From Halobacteriales archaeon QS_4_69_225 (lineage in GTDB: Archaea; Halobacteriota; Halobacteria; Halobacteriales; Haloarculaceae): a stretch of 64,000 nucleotides of DNA. Within the stretch, counting starts at the first letter, position 1, and each line of letters opens with the position of its first letter. The notes below the pieces were generated by a model. The model ran no database searches. It was not told the DNA's origin and was given only the letters and a program-made list of their open reading frames with translations. The position numbers and the translations under genes are program-made. The stretch covers positions 27,975 through 91,974 of the forward strand of contig PXRL01000009.1 of the NCBI GenBank assembly GCA_003020965.1. Direction: 5' to 3'. Shown here one piece after another: positions 8,927 to 18,056 of this stretch.

Positions 8927-11017
8927 ATGAGCCCGGACATCCGCAAACTTGACGCGCGGACGCGCGACCGCATCGCCGCCGGCGAGGTGGTCGAGCGGCC
9001 CGCCTCCGTCGTCAAGGAGCTGGTCGAAAACGCCCTCGACGCCGACGCGACCCGCGTCGACGTCGCCGTCGAGACCGGCGGCACCGACCGCATCGTCGTC
9101 GCCGACGACGGCATCGGCATGTCCGACTCGGAGGTCCGGCGGGCCGTCGAAGAGCACACCACGAGCAAGCTCCGCGACGTCGGCGACCTGGAGGCCATCG
9201 GCACGCTGGGGTTCCGGGGAGAGGCGCTGCACGCCATCGGCTCCGTCTCGCGGATGTCGATCCGGACGAGACCGCGCGGCGGGAGTCGGGGGACGGAGCT
9301 GGTCGTCGAGGAAGGCGAGGTCGTCGATTGCGGGCCGGCGGGCTGTCCCGAGGGGACGACCGTCGAGGTGACGGGGCTGTTCGGCAACGTGCCGGCCCGC
9401 CGGAAGTACCTGAAGACGGCGGCCACGGAGTTCGACCACGTACAGTCGGTGGTGTCGGGCTACGCGCTGGCGACCCCGGAGGTGGCGGTCGCCATAGAGC
9501 ACGACGGCCGCGAGCGGTTCGCGACGGCCGGCGACGGCGACCGCCGGAGTGCCGTCCTCGCGGTGTACGGCCGGGAGGTCGCCGCCTCGATGGTGCCGGT
9601 CGGCGACGCCCGCCCGGACGGGGCCGCCGACGGCCCGCTGGCGGGCGTCGAGGGGCTGGTCAGCCACCCCGAGACCAACCGCGCCGGCCGAGAGTACATG
9701 ACGACGCTCGTCGACGGCCGCTACGTGACCGCCGACGTCGTCCGGGAGGCCGTCGTCGAGGCCTACGGGACGCAGCTGGCGCCGGACCGCTATCCCTTCG
9801 CCGTCGTCGACCTCGACGTGCCGCCGGGCGGCGTCGACGTGAACGTCCACCCTCGTAAATTGGAGGTACTGTTCGCCGACGACGAGGGCGTCCGCGAGCA
9901 GGTCCGCGAGACGGTCCGGTCGGCGCTGCTGGAAGCAGGGCTCGTCCGGTCGCGGGCGCCGCGCGGCCGGTCGGCGCCCGAGCAGACCGAGATCGACGCT
10001 GGCGGAGGTGACGGCGGCCGTGCCGACGACATCGGCACGAGCGATGTGAGCGGCGCGAGCGGCGCGAGCGGCGAGACGGGGCCCGCCGACGGGTCAAATA
10101 TCGACGGCGCCGGCGACACTGGCGGGACGGCTCCGGCCGACCACGAGCGAGAGCCAAGTCGGCGCGACGCGGGAGACGCGACGGACCGCGGCCGGAGCCC
10201 CGGTTCGGGCGGCCCCGACGCCGCACCGTCGGAGCCGACGAGCGAGACGGCCGGGGTGGACGCCCGGGACGGGAGCGACGGTCGGGCGGCCGCCGACGTA
10301 GGTGACGATGCCGGGGCTGCGGGAGGCGACGACGAGCCGTCGTTCCGGGCGCCGTCGACGCAGCGGACCCTCGACGGCGACGCGACGACCGGGACGCCGG
10401 ACGGCCTCGAGCAGCTGCCGTCGATGGAGGTGCTCGGGCAGTTCGACGGGACGTACCTCGTCGCCGAGACCGACGACGGGCTGCTGCTGGTCGACCAGCA
10501 CGCCGCCGACGAGCGGGTCAACTACGAGCGGCTGCAAGAGCGGTTCGCCGGCGACGTCACCACCCAGACGCTGGCGGAGCCGGTCGAGCTGGCGGTGACG
10601 GCCCGGGAGGCGGCGCTCTGTGAGGAGCACGGCGACGCGCTGGCGCGGCTCGGCTTCCGGCTCCGGCGGATCGACGACCGGACCGTCGCGGTGGCGACGG
10701 CGCCGGCGCTGCTGGCCGACGAGGGCGTCGACGCGCCGGCGCTGGCCCGGGATCTGCTGTCGGAGTTCGTCGACGGCGACCCGGCGGGGACCGTCGAGGG
10801 CGTCGTCGACGACCTGCTGGGAGACCTGGCCTGTCACCCCGCCGTCACCGGCAACACGTCGCTACACGAGGGGACGGTCGCCGGGCTGCTGGCGGCGCTG
10901 GACGACTGCGAGAACCCGTACGCCTGCCCGCACGGCCGGCCGACGGTGGTCGAGTTCTCCGCCGAGGAGATCGCCGAGCGGTTCGAACGGGACTACCCCG
11001 GCCACGGCGGCCGGTAG
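8927..11017 (+). CDS. mutL: DNA mismatch repair protein MutL
   Basis: IRKLDARTRDRIAAGEVVERPASVVKELVENALDA, GFRGEALHAI, and C-terminal dimerisation region LLVDQHAADERVNYERL, ACHPAVTGN. Confidence 0.97.
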   Translation: MSPDIRKLDARTRDRIAAGEVVERPASVVKELVENALDADATRVDVAVETGGTDRIVVADDGIGMSDSEVRRAVEEHTTSKLRDVGDLEAIGTLGFRGEALHAIGSVSRMSIRTRPRGGSRGTELVVEEGEVVDCGPAGCPEGTTVEVTGLFGNVPARRKYLKTAATEFDHVQSVVSGYALATPEVAVAIEHDGRERFATAGDGDRRSAVLAVYGREVAASMVPVGDARPDGAADGPLAGVEGLVSHPETNRAGREYMTTLVDGRYVTADVVREAVVEAYGTQLAPDRYPFAVVDLDVPPGGVDVNVHPRKLEVLFADDEGVREQVRETVRSALLEAGLVRSRAPRGRSAPEQTEIDAGGGDGGRADDIGTSDVSGASGASGETGPADGSNIDGAGDTGGTAPADHEREPSRRDAGDATDRGRSPGSGGPDAAPSEPTSETAGVDARDGSDGRAAADVGDDAGAAGGDDEPSFRAPSTQRTLDGDATTGTPDGLEQLPSMEVLGQFDGTYLVAETDDGLLLVDQHAADERVNYERLQERFAGDVTTQTLAEPVELAVTAREAALCEEHGDALARLGFRLRRIDDRTVAVATAPALLADEGVDAPALARDLLSEFVDGDPAGTVEGVVDDLLGDLACHPAVTGNTSLHEGTVAGLLAALDDCENPYACPHGRPTVVEFSAEEIAERFERDYPGHGGR

Positions 11018-11073
11018 GCTCGGGCGTCGAGCCGGGCCGCGCGTTGAAGCCCCCCGGCGTCCCACGAGCGGGT

Positions 11074-11985
11074 ATGCGACTGGTGACACTCGGCGGGGCG
11101 GCACTCCGGCTCGCCGCGCGCGGCAGAGAGCGGCTCGAGACGGCCGACGCGCTGTCGGTCGGCGTCGAGGGTGCGGAGGCGACGACCGCGGCGACGGCGG
11201 GGCGGCTGGGCGTCGAGGCGACGTGGCTCTCGCGGCTCCCCGACGGCCCGCTGGGGCGGCGAGTGGCCGCCGAGCTCCGCGGCCGGGACGTCGAGGTGGC
11301 GGCGGCGTTCGACGGCGACCGTCAGGGGCTGACCTTCTTCGAGCGCGGCGCGACACCGCGGGGCGACGGCCGCGTCGACGACCGCCGCGGGGCGGCCGTC
11401 GAGGAGCTGTCGTTCGACGCGCTGCCGGTCGAGCGGGTCGACGCGGCCGACGTCGCCTACGTCGCCGCCCGGACCCCGGCGACGTCGGCGTCGCTGGCGG
11501 AGACGACCGCGCGGTTCCTCGAGCGGGCGGCCAGCGGGGACACGACCACCGCGTTGGGACTGTTCGAGCCCGGAATCGACGGTGGGACGCTCGCGGAGCT
11601 GCTGTCGGCGGTCGACGTGCTGGTCGCGACGGCGTCGGCCGTCGAGGCGACCTTCGGCCGGAGCGGCGAGCCGACCGGAATCACCCACGCGCTGGCTTCC
11701 GAGCACGACCTCGAGACCGTCGGGCTGCTGCGGGACGGCGACGCGGCGGCCTGGCACGACGCCACCGTCCACGAGGTGACGCTGCCGGCGGTCGACGTCG
11801 TCGACGTCAGCGGGGCGGTCGACGCCTTCGCCGGGGCGTTTCTGGTCGGTCTCGCCGGCGACGTCCAGACGGCGCTGCGCGGCGCCGTCGCCGCGGCGGC
11901 GCTTTCGAGGACGACCCCCGGTGCGCTGCCGTCGTTCACCCGGGCGGAGCTGGAGGCGGTCGCCGAGACGGTCGAGCGGCCCTGA
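11074..11985 (+). CDS. PfkB-family carbohydrate kinase-like protein
   Basis: Ribokinase-like fold motifs; C-terminal VDVSGAVDAFAGAFLVGL corresponds to the DTxGAGDAF motif. Confidence 0.8.
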   Translation: MRLVTLGGAALRLAARGRERLETADALSVGVEGAEATTAATAGRLGVEATWLSRLPDGPLGRRVAAELRGRDVEVAAAFDGDRQGLTFFERGATPRGDGRVDDRRGAAVEELSFDALPVERVDAADVAYVAARTPATSASLAETTARFLERAASGDTTTALGLFEPGIDGGTLAELLSAVDVLVATASAVEATFGRSGEPTGITHALASEHDLETVGLLRDGDAAAWHDATVHEVTLPAVDVVDVSGAVDAFAGAFLVGLAGDVQTALRGAVAAAALSRTTPGALPSFTRAELEAVAETVERP

Positions 11986-11986
11986 G

Positions 11987-12574
11987 CTACGCGGTCAGCC
12001 GGCCGTCGACGACGTCGTCGACCAGCGCCGCCCGGACCGTCCGGGGGGCGGCGTCGTCGCCGAGCGTGACCCACCGGATGCGGGCCCCCCGGACGGCCGC
12101 CAGCAGGTGTGTCGCCGTTCGCGCGGCGTCGACGGGCACGAACCGCCCCTCGTTGATGCCGCGCTCGACGACGGCGGTGACGGCGGCCTGGACCCGGGCG
12201 TCGTTTTCGGCCAACCGGGCGCGGAAGGCTTCGTTGTGCGGCGCCTGGGCCCGCAGCTCCAGCAGCGCCGTGTGGAACGCCCGGTGGTCCCCGCGGTCCC
12301 GCTCGCCGCCGAACAGGAACACGTCGACGAGGTCGACGAGCTGGTCGCGGGGGTCGTCGGACGCCGCGTCGAAGACCCGGGTTTCGAACCGCTCCAACAG
12401 GTGCGCCAGCAGTTCGACGAGCAGGTCCTCCTTCGTGTCGAAGTGGTAGTGCAGAAGCGACGTGCTGCGGTCGCACTCGTCGGCGATGTCCTGCATCGTC
12501 AGGGCGGCGTAGCCGTTCGCGCACAGCGCCCTGTAGGTCGCGTCCATGATGCGCCCGCGAGTCCCCTCCGGCAT
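11987..12574 (-). CDS. TetR/AcrR-family transcriptional regulator
   Basis: N-terminal HTH: RGRIMDATYRALCANGYAALTMQDIADECDRSTSLLHYHFDTKEDLL. Confidence 0.93.
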   Translation of the reverse strand: MPEGTRGRIMDATYRALCANGYAALTMQDIADECDRSTSLLHYHFDTKEDLLVELLAHLLERFETRVFDAASDDPRDQLVDLVDVFLFGGERDRGDHRAFHTALLELRAQAPHNEAFRARLAENDARVQAAVTAVVERGINEGRFVPVDAARTATHLLAAVRGARIRWVTLGDDAAPRTVRAALVDDVVDGRLTA

Positions 12575-12577
12575 CGT

Positions 12578-12595
12578 TGACTGACTGGTCAGTCA
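12578..12595. promoter_or_regulatory. Putative TetR-family operator, 8-bp inverted repeat TGACTGAC-TG-GTCAGTCA
   Basis: Perfect inverted repeat 3 bp upstream of the TetR start codon. Confidence 0.7.
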
Positions 12596-12714
12596 GGTTT
12601 TTATTGATTGCGGATTCCGGCGGCGAGCGGCCCGCTCGCTCGGGAGGAGCGGCGTGTCATCGTGTCCCACGTGCGGCCACGAAATTTATATTACAACCCG
12701 GACAACTGCGAGAC

Positions 12715-13863
12715 ATGGCGTTTCGGACGGCAGTGCTGGCGCTGCTACTGGTAGCATCGGCGATCGGAGCCGCCGCGGCACCGGCCGCAACACAGGAAGC
12801 CGAAGGCGAAGCCTACAGCGGGGCGTTCGTCGAGTTCGACGCGACGGGTGCCGCCGTCTCCGATTACGCCGTCGACGGGACGGTCGTCGTCGAGAACGTG
12901 TCGATGCAGTCCGCCAGCGAGGCCGGGGGTGTCCTGGACGCGGGCCTGTCGAGCGTCACCAGCGTCGACGCCGCCGGTCTGAGCGTCGATAGCCGGACGG
13001 CCAGCGGCGCGACGGTGACCTCCGAAAGCGGCGCGAAGATGAAGGCCTACGACAACCAGCGCGGCGTCGTCCAGGTTCGCGCCAACGGCGAGAGCCAGGT
13101 CGTCCACGCCAGCGTCGACGGCGAGGCCAGATCCGAAAGCGACAGCCGCGTGGTCGTTTCCGGCGACGACGGCACGCAGGGGACCTTCCTCGTCGTCGGC
13201 GACGGAGAGGCCACCGTCGACGAGGAAGGCGACGTGGTCGCCCGGGTCGACGGCGACGGACAGTTGGTCTACCGGCAGTACAACGGGGAGCGCTCCGAGG
13301 AGGACGGAGAGCAGGAGCGGATGATCCAGGACGGCACGGCGACCGCCGAGGTGTACGTCCACAGCGCCGCCGAGGGCGGCGGCGAGGCCGAAAGCAACGG
13401 TACGAGCGTCGTCGAGTACGGCCAGGACACCACCGTCGAGGTCCAAGAGCGCAGCGAAAGCCGGATCAACATGACCGCGGAGCGGACCGAACGCCAGGGG
13501 AAGGTCATCATCACGACCGTCTCCGACGAGACGTTCGGTAGCGCCGACGACACCGAGGTCCTCGTCGACGGCGAGGCCGCCGCGGAGGCGAACTCCTACG
13601 GCGAGGTCCAGCAGGCCACCCAGGACGGCGACAACTCGCGGTATCTCGTCCGACAGTCCTCCAGCGCGGAGGCGTCCTCGGACGTCGTGGTCGGCGTCAA
13701 CCACTTCTCCGAGCGGCAGATCTCGATGCAGAGCGACGGCGACTCGACCGACTCGATCGACGACGGCGACGACGGGTCCAGCGCCGACGGCCCCGGATTC
13801 GGCGCGCTCGCCGCGATAGCGGCCCTCGGCGGGGCTCTCGTCGCACTCCGGCGTCGAGCGTAA
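12715..13863 (+). CDS. Secreted surface protein with PGF-CTERM-like sorting tail
   Basis: Signal peptide MAFRTAVLALLLVASAIGAAAAPAATQ; C-terminus DGPGFGALAAIAALGGALVALRRRA. Confidence 0.8.
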   Translation: MAFRTAVLALLLVASAIGAAAAPAATQEAEGEAYSGAFVEFDATGAAVSDYAVDGTVVVENVSMQSASEAGGVLDAGLSSVTSVDAAGLSVDSRTASGATVTSESGAKMKAYDNQRGVVQVRANGESQVVHASVDGEARSESDSRVVVSGDDGTQGTFLVVGDGEATVDEEGDVVARVDGDGQLVYRQYNGERSEEDGEQERMIQDGTATAEVYVHSAAEGGGEAESNGTSVVEYGQDTTVEVQERSESRINMTAERTERQGKVIITTVSDETFGSADDTEVLVDGEAAAEANSYGEVQQATQDGDNSRYLVRQSSSAEASSDVVVGVNHFSERQISMQSDGDSTDSIDDGDDGSSADGPGFGALAAIAALGGALVALRRRA

Positions 13864-13906
13864 AAGACAACGCTTAAGTTTCAACCAAGTAACAATTTAC
13901 ACGCAA

Positions 13907-15136
13907 ATGAGAATCAGATCAGTGATCCTCACGGCAGTGTTGGTCGTCTCCCTGATCGGAGCGGCCGCGGCACCTGCCGCGACACAGGAAGCCGAAGCCG
14001 AAGGGTACAGCGGCGCGTTCATCGAGTTCGAGACGGCGAACGCCGCGGTGAACGACTACACCGTCAACGGGCAGGTCGTCGTCGACAGCCTGCGGGTGCA
14101 GTCCGCCGGCGAGGCGGGCGGCAGCGGCGAGGGCGGCGTCGGCGTCGGCGTCGGTGCCGACTCGACGGTGAGCATCGACGGCGCGGCGGTCCAGAGCCAG
14201 AGCAGCGGCTCGGCGCGCGCCTCGGTGGCGTTCGAAAGCGGCGCGCAACTGGAGGCCAACGACAACCGGCGCGGCGTCGTCCGGATCACCGCCGACGGCG
14301 GCGATCAGGTCGTCCAGGCCAACGTCAGCGGCGACGCCAGCCAGGAGGGCGACGGCCGCGTGGTCGTTTCCGGTGACGACGGCGCCCAGGGGACGTTCAT
14401 CGTCGTCGGCGAGGGCAACATCTCGGCCAGCGGCGACGGTCAGGTGACCGCCGCCGTCGGGGAGGGCGGCCAGGTCGTCTACCGGCAGTACGACGGCGAG
14501 CGCTCCGACAGCGAGCAGCAGCAGGAGCAGTTCATCCAGGACGGCACCGCAGCGGCCGAGCTGTTCGTCCGCGGCGCGGCCGACTCCGAGGGCGGCAGCG
14601 ACGGCGGCGACAACGAGACCAGCGTCGTCACCTATGACGGGGACACCAGCGCGGAGGTGACCAGCCGGTCCGAGAGTCAGATCAACGCGACCGTCGAGCG
14701 CACGCAGCAGCAGGGCAAGGTCGTCATCGTGACCGTCGCCGAGTCGGCGGTCCAAAGCGCCGAGTCGCTGGAGGTGCTCATCGACGGTGAGGCCGCCGCA
14801 CAGGCCAACTCCTACGGCGAAATCCAGCAGTCCGCAGAGGAAGGCGACGAGCCGCGGTACCTCGTCCGGCAGTCCTCCAGCGCGGAGGCCGCCGTCGACG
14901 TGGTGGTCGGCATCGACGGCTTCTCCGAGCGGCAGCTCTCGATACAGGACGCCAACGACGGCGGCGAGTCGACCCCGACCGAGGGCATGGACGACGGCAA
15001 CGGAACCGACGGTGACGGCGAGACCGACACCGACGGCGACGACGGGTCCAGCGGCGACGGGCCCGGCTTCGGCGCCCTCGCCGGTTTAGTCGCGCTGGCG
15101 GCCGCCCTCGTCGCGGCCGCGACCCGGCGCCGCTGA
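13907..15136 (+). CDS. Secreted surface protein with PGF-CTERM-like tail, paralogue of the preceding gene
   Basis: Signal peptide plus GPGFGALAGLVALAAALVAAATRRR tail; extensive similarity to 12715-13863 (for example VVVSGDDGxQGTFxVVG, QVVYRQYxGERS). Confidence 0.8.
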   Translation: MRIRSVILTAVLVVSLIGAAAAPAATQEAEAEGYSGAFIEFETANAAVNDYTVNGQVVVDSLRVQSAGEAGGSGEGGVGVGVGADSTVSIDGAAVQSQSSGSARASVAFESGAQLEANDNRRGVVRITADGGDQVVQANVSGDASQEGDGRVVVSGDDGAQGTFIVVGEGNISASGDGQVTAAVGEGGQVVYRQYDGERSDSEQQQEQFIQDGTAAAELFVRGAADSEGGSDGGDNETSVVTYDGDTSAEVTSRSESQINATVERTQQQGKVVIVTVAESAVQSAESLEVLIDGEAAAQANSYGEIQQSAEEGDEPRYLVRQSSSAEAAVDVVVGIDGFSERQLSIQDANDGGESTPTEGMDDGNGTDGDGETDTDGDDGSSGDGPGFGALAGLVALAAALVAAATRRR

Positions 15137-15202
15137 GACGAGAGGGCCGAGGGCCGAGCAAACCACCCGTACTTAAGTGGGATGGGGGACGGAGTACGAG
15201 GT

Positions 15203-16402
15203 ATGTCCAGTAGCGTGAAACTTCTCGTCGCGGCGATGCTCGTCGGGGGGATGCTCGCCGCCGTTCCGGCGGGGGCGACGGCGACGCAGTCGGACACGAC
15301 GCTCGAAGTAGTGGTCGTCGACCAGGACGGCGACGGTATCGGTGGCGCGACGATCGACGCCACGTGGGACGGCGGCAGCCGGACGGTCACGACCGCCTCC
15401 AACGGCCGCGCGTTCGTCGACGTCCCGGAGGGCGACGACGTCGAACTGAACGTGACCGCCGAGGAGTACGTCCGCAACCACCCCTTGGTCGTCACGGACG
15501 CCACCAGCGAGGAGGTGACCGTCGACATGGCGCCGAAAGGCCGGTCGACGATCGTCGTTCAGGACACGAACGGCGAGCCGGTCGAGGACGTCAGCGTCGA
15601 ACTCCAGCAGGAGTTCCGCATCGACGTCGCCGGCGAGACCGACGTCACCGGCCAGTTCAGCACCGGGACGATAGAGCAGGGCGAGTACGAGCTCACGGCG
15701 GTCAAGCCGGGTTTCTTCGAGGAGACGCGGACGATCACGATCGGCGAGGAGACCCGCGAGGAGGTCGAACTGGAGCGCGGGCAGGTCCAACTGGAGGTCA
15801 CCGCCGTCGACGACCACTTCGCCGAGCCGCGGTCGCTCGAGGCACAGGTCATCGTCAGCGACGCCGGGGGGCAGCTCGCCGAACTCACCGCGACCGGCGG
15901 CCGGGCCTCCCTCGACGTCGACGTCAACAACCGCTACACGGTCGCCGTCGAGCGGGACGGCTACCAGCGGAACGAACGGACCGTCGAGGTCGACGAGAGC
16001 CCGCGGTCGGTGCAGATCGCGACCCAGCGGGTGCCGGAGCTGACCCTCGAGCCGCGGAACGAGCGGGTCGTCGTCGGCGAAAACACGACCGTCAGGGTCG
16101 TCAACGCCTACGACGAGCCCGTCGCCGGCGCCGAGGTGACCCGGGACAACGAGACGGTCGGCGAGACGGACGGCAACGGCGAGTTGGCCGTGCCGATCGA
16201 GTCGACCGGCAGCCAGGGTCTGCAGGCGGTGCAGGGCAACCTCCGGTCCGACGTCGTCGCCGTCGAGGGCGTCGAACCCGCCGAAGGGTCGACCCTGACC
16301 CCGACCTCGACGTCCGAGACGGTCGGCGACGCCCCCGGCTTCGGCGCCCTCGTGGCCCTGGTCGCGCTGGCGGCGACGGCGCTGCTGGCCCGGCGGCGCT
16401 GA
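15203..16402 (+). CDS. Secreted carboxypeptidase-regulatory-like/Ig-like repeat protein with PGF-CTERM-like tail
   Basis: Signal peptide, beta-rich repeats (VVVDQDGDGIGGATIDATWDGG, VVQDTNGEPVEDVSVELQ), tail GDAPGFGALVALVALAATALLARRR. Confidence 0.75.
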   Translation: MSSSVKLLVAAMLVGGMLAAVPAGATATQSDTTLEVVVVDQDGDGIGGATIDATWDGGSRTVTTASNGRAFVDVPEGDDVELNVTAEEYVRNHPLVVTDATSEEVTVDMAPKGRSTIVVQDTNGEPVEDVSVELQQEFRIDVAGETDVTGQFSTGTIEQGEYELTAVKPGFFEETRTITIGEETREEVELERGQVQLEVTAVDDHFAEPRSLEAQVIVSDAGGQLAELTATGGRASLDVDVNNRYTVAVERDGYQRNERTVEVDESPRSVQIATQRVPELTLEPRNERVVVGENTTVRVVNAYDEPVAGAEVTRDNETVGETDGNGELAVPIESTGSQGLQAVQGNLRSDVVAVEGVEPAEGSTLTPTSTSETVGDAPGFGALVALVALAATALLARRR

Positions 16403-16445
16403 CCGGGCGCGGGGGTTTTACCTCCGGGGGTGACGAACGGACGGC

Positions 16446-17810
16446 ATGGCCGAGACCGACGGCCGCGGCGAACTCGGCGTCCGGGCGACCGTTCGGCGGC
16501 TGTTCGCCCTCGAACGGGACGTGCTCGTGCTTTCCGTCGCGATGTTCGCCTTCAGCCTCGGCTTCCAGATGACGAGCCGCTACGTCCCGCGGTACATGTC
16601 CGTGCTGGGCGCCGGCGCGGTGGCGGTCGGGCTGTTCGGCACGGCCGGCAACCTCGTCGGCGCGGTCTACCCCTATCCCGGCGGCGCGATCTCGGATCGC
16701 ATCGGCTCCCGGCTCGCGCTGACGCTGTTCGGGCTGGCCTCGACGGTCGGGTTCGTGGTCTGGCTGTTCGCGCCGCTGTTCGGGACCGTCCGTCTCCCGG
16801 CGGTCGGGGTGACGATCGGCGTCGCCGGCCGCGAGGTGCCCGTCGGCTGGCTCGACCCGGTCGCGCTCCCCGTCGGCATCTTCCTCGGACTGCTGTTCGC
16901 GCAGGCCTGGAAGTCGTTTGGGCTGGGGGCGACGTTCGCCGTCGTCAAGCAGGCCGTCGAACCCGACCGGCTGGCGACCGGCTTCGCCAGCACCGAGACC
17001 GTCCGCCGGACCGCCTTCCTCCTGGGGCCGCTGCTGGCGGCCGGGATACTCTCGATTTTCGCCTTCGAGCCCGGCTTCCGGGCGGTGCTTGCGGTCGCCG
17101 CGGGGTTCGGCCTGCTCGCCACGGTCGTCCAGCACTTCCTCTACGACGCGAGCGGCGACACCGTCGGCAAGTCCTTCGAGGGCGTCGGGACCGTCGTCGA
17201 CGACCTCCAATCGATGCCCGACCCGCTCCGGCCGCTCCTGCTCGCCGACACCGCCATTCGGTTCGCCAACGGCATGGTGTACGTGTTCTTCGTCATCGTC
17301 GTCACCGAGTTCCTCGAGGTCGGCGCGACGCTGCCGGTCGTCGGGCGGCTCTCGCCGGACGCGTACTTCGGGGTGCTGTTGGCCCTGCAGTTCGTCGTCG
17401 CACTCCTGGTGATGGTCCCCGTGGCGCGGCTCACGCGCCGGATCGGGCTCAAGCCCGTCGTCGCTGCTGGCTTCCTCGTCTACGCCGTCTTTCCGGTGCT
17501 GTTGATCAACGCGCCCGCGGACCCGGCCGTCGTGGCGCTGCTGTTCGCGTTCTCCGGGCTCCGGTTCGCCGGCCTGCCGGCGCACAAGGCGCTCATCGTC
17601 GGGCCCGCCGAAGCCGGCGCCGGCGGCCGGGTGACCGGCTCCTACTACCTCGTGCGGAACGTGGTCGTCGTCCCGTCGGCGGCCGTCGGCGGCGCGATCT
17701 ACGCCGTCTCGCCGCGGACGGCCTTCACCGCGGCCACCGTCGTGGGGCTGGTCGGAGTCGCGCTGTTCGCCCTCCTCGGCGAGGAGTTCGAGGCGGCCGT
17801 CGCGGCCTAA
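16446..17810 (+). CDS. MFS transporter
   Basis: Multiple TM segments; MFS loop GGAISDRIGSRLALTLFG. Confidence 0.88.
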   Translation: MAETDGRGELGVRATVRRLFALERDVLVLSVAMFAFSLGFQMTSRYVPRYMSVLGAGAVAVGLFGTAGNLVGAVYPYPGGAISDRIGSRLALTLFGLASTVGFVVWLFAPLFGTVRLPAVGVTIGVAGREVPVGWLDPVALPVGIFLGLLFAQAWKSFGLGATFAVVKQAVEPDRLATGFASTETVRRTAFLLGPLLAAGILSIFAFEPGFRAVLAVAAGFGLLATVVQHFLYDASGDTVGKSFEGVGTVVDDLQSMPDPLRPLLLADTAIRFANGMVYVFFVIVVTEFLEVGATLPVVGRLSPDAYFGVLLALQFVVALLVMVPVARLTRRIGLKPVVAAGFLVYAVFPVLLINAPADPAVVALLFAFSGLRFAGLPAHKALIVGPAEAGAGGRVTGSYYLVRNVVVVPSAAVGGAIYAVSPRTAFTAATVVGLVGVALFALLGEEFEAAVAA

Positions 17811-17998
17811 ACGGCGCGGAACTCGCCGTGCTTGACGCCGAGGCCGAACGCCACCAGGCCGAAGACGAGCATCGACGGCGCGACCATCATCATGATGGTG
17901 TCGGTGCCCATCGGGATCGGGGCGGCGATCAGGCCGCCGACGCCGGCGGCGACGACGACGACCAGCGCGCCGAGTGCGACGGGGAGGCTGAACTTCAT
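17807..17998 (-). CDS. Small two-TM membrane protein (63 aa)
   Basis: MKFSLPVALGALVVVVAAGVGGLIAAPIPMGTDTIMMMVAPSMLVFGLVAFGLGVKHGEFRAV; two hydrophobic stretches. Confidence 0.6.
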   Translation of the reverse strand: MKFSLPVALGALVVVVAAGVGGLIAAPIPMGTDTIMMMVAPSMLVFGLVAFGLGVKHGEFRAV

Positions 17999-18056
17999 AT
18001 CCGGCGCTTGGCGGCTGTCGAACATAATAGCCCCGTCTCCGGCAGGGCGGCGGCGG

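Noticed and set aside
8927-11017. Functional link between mutL and the CRISPR locus
   Set aside because: Adjacency is better explained by the insertion/deletion scar at 8725-8841; opposite history and no shared operon.
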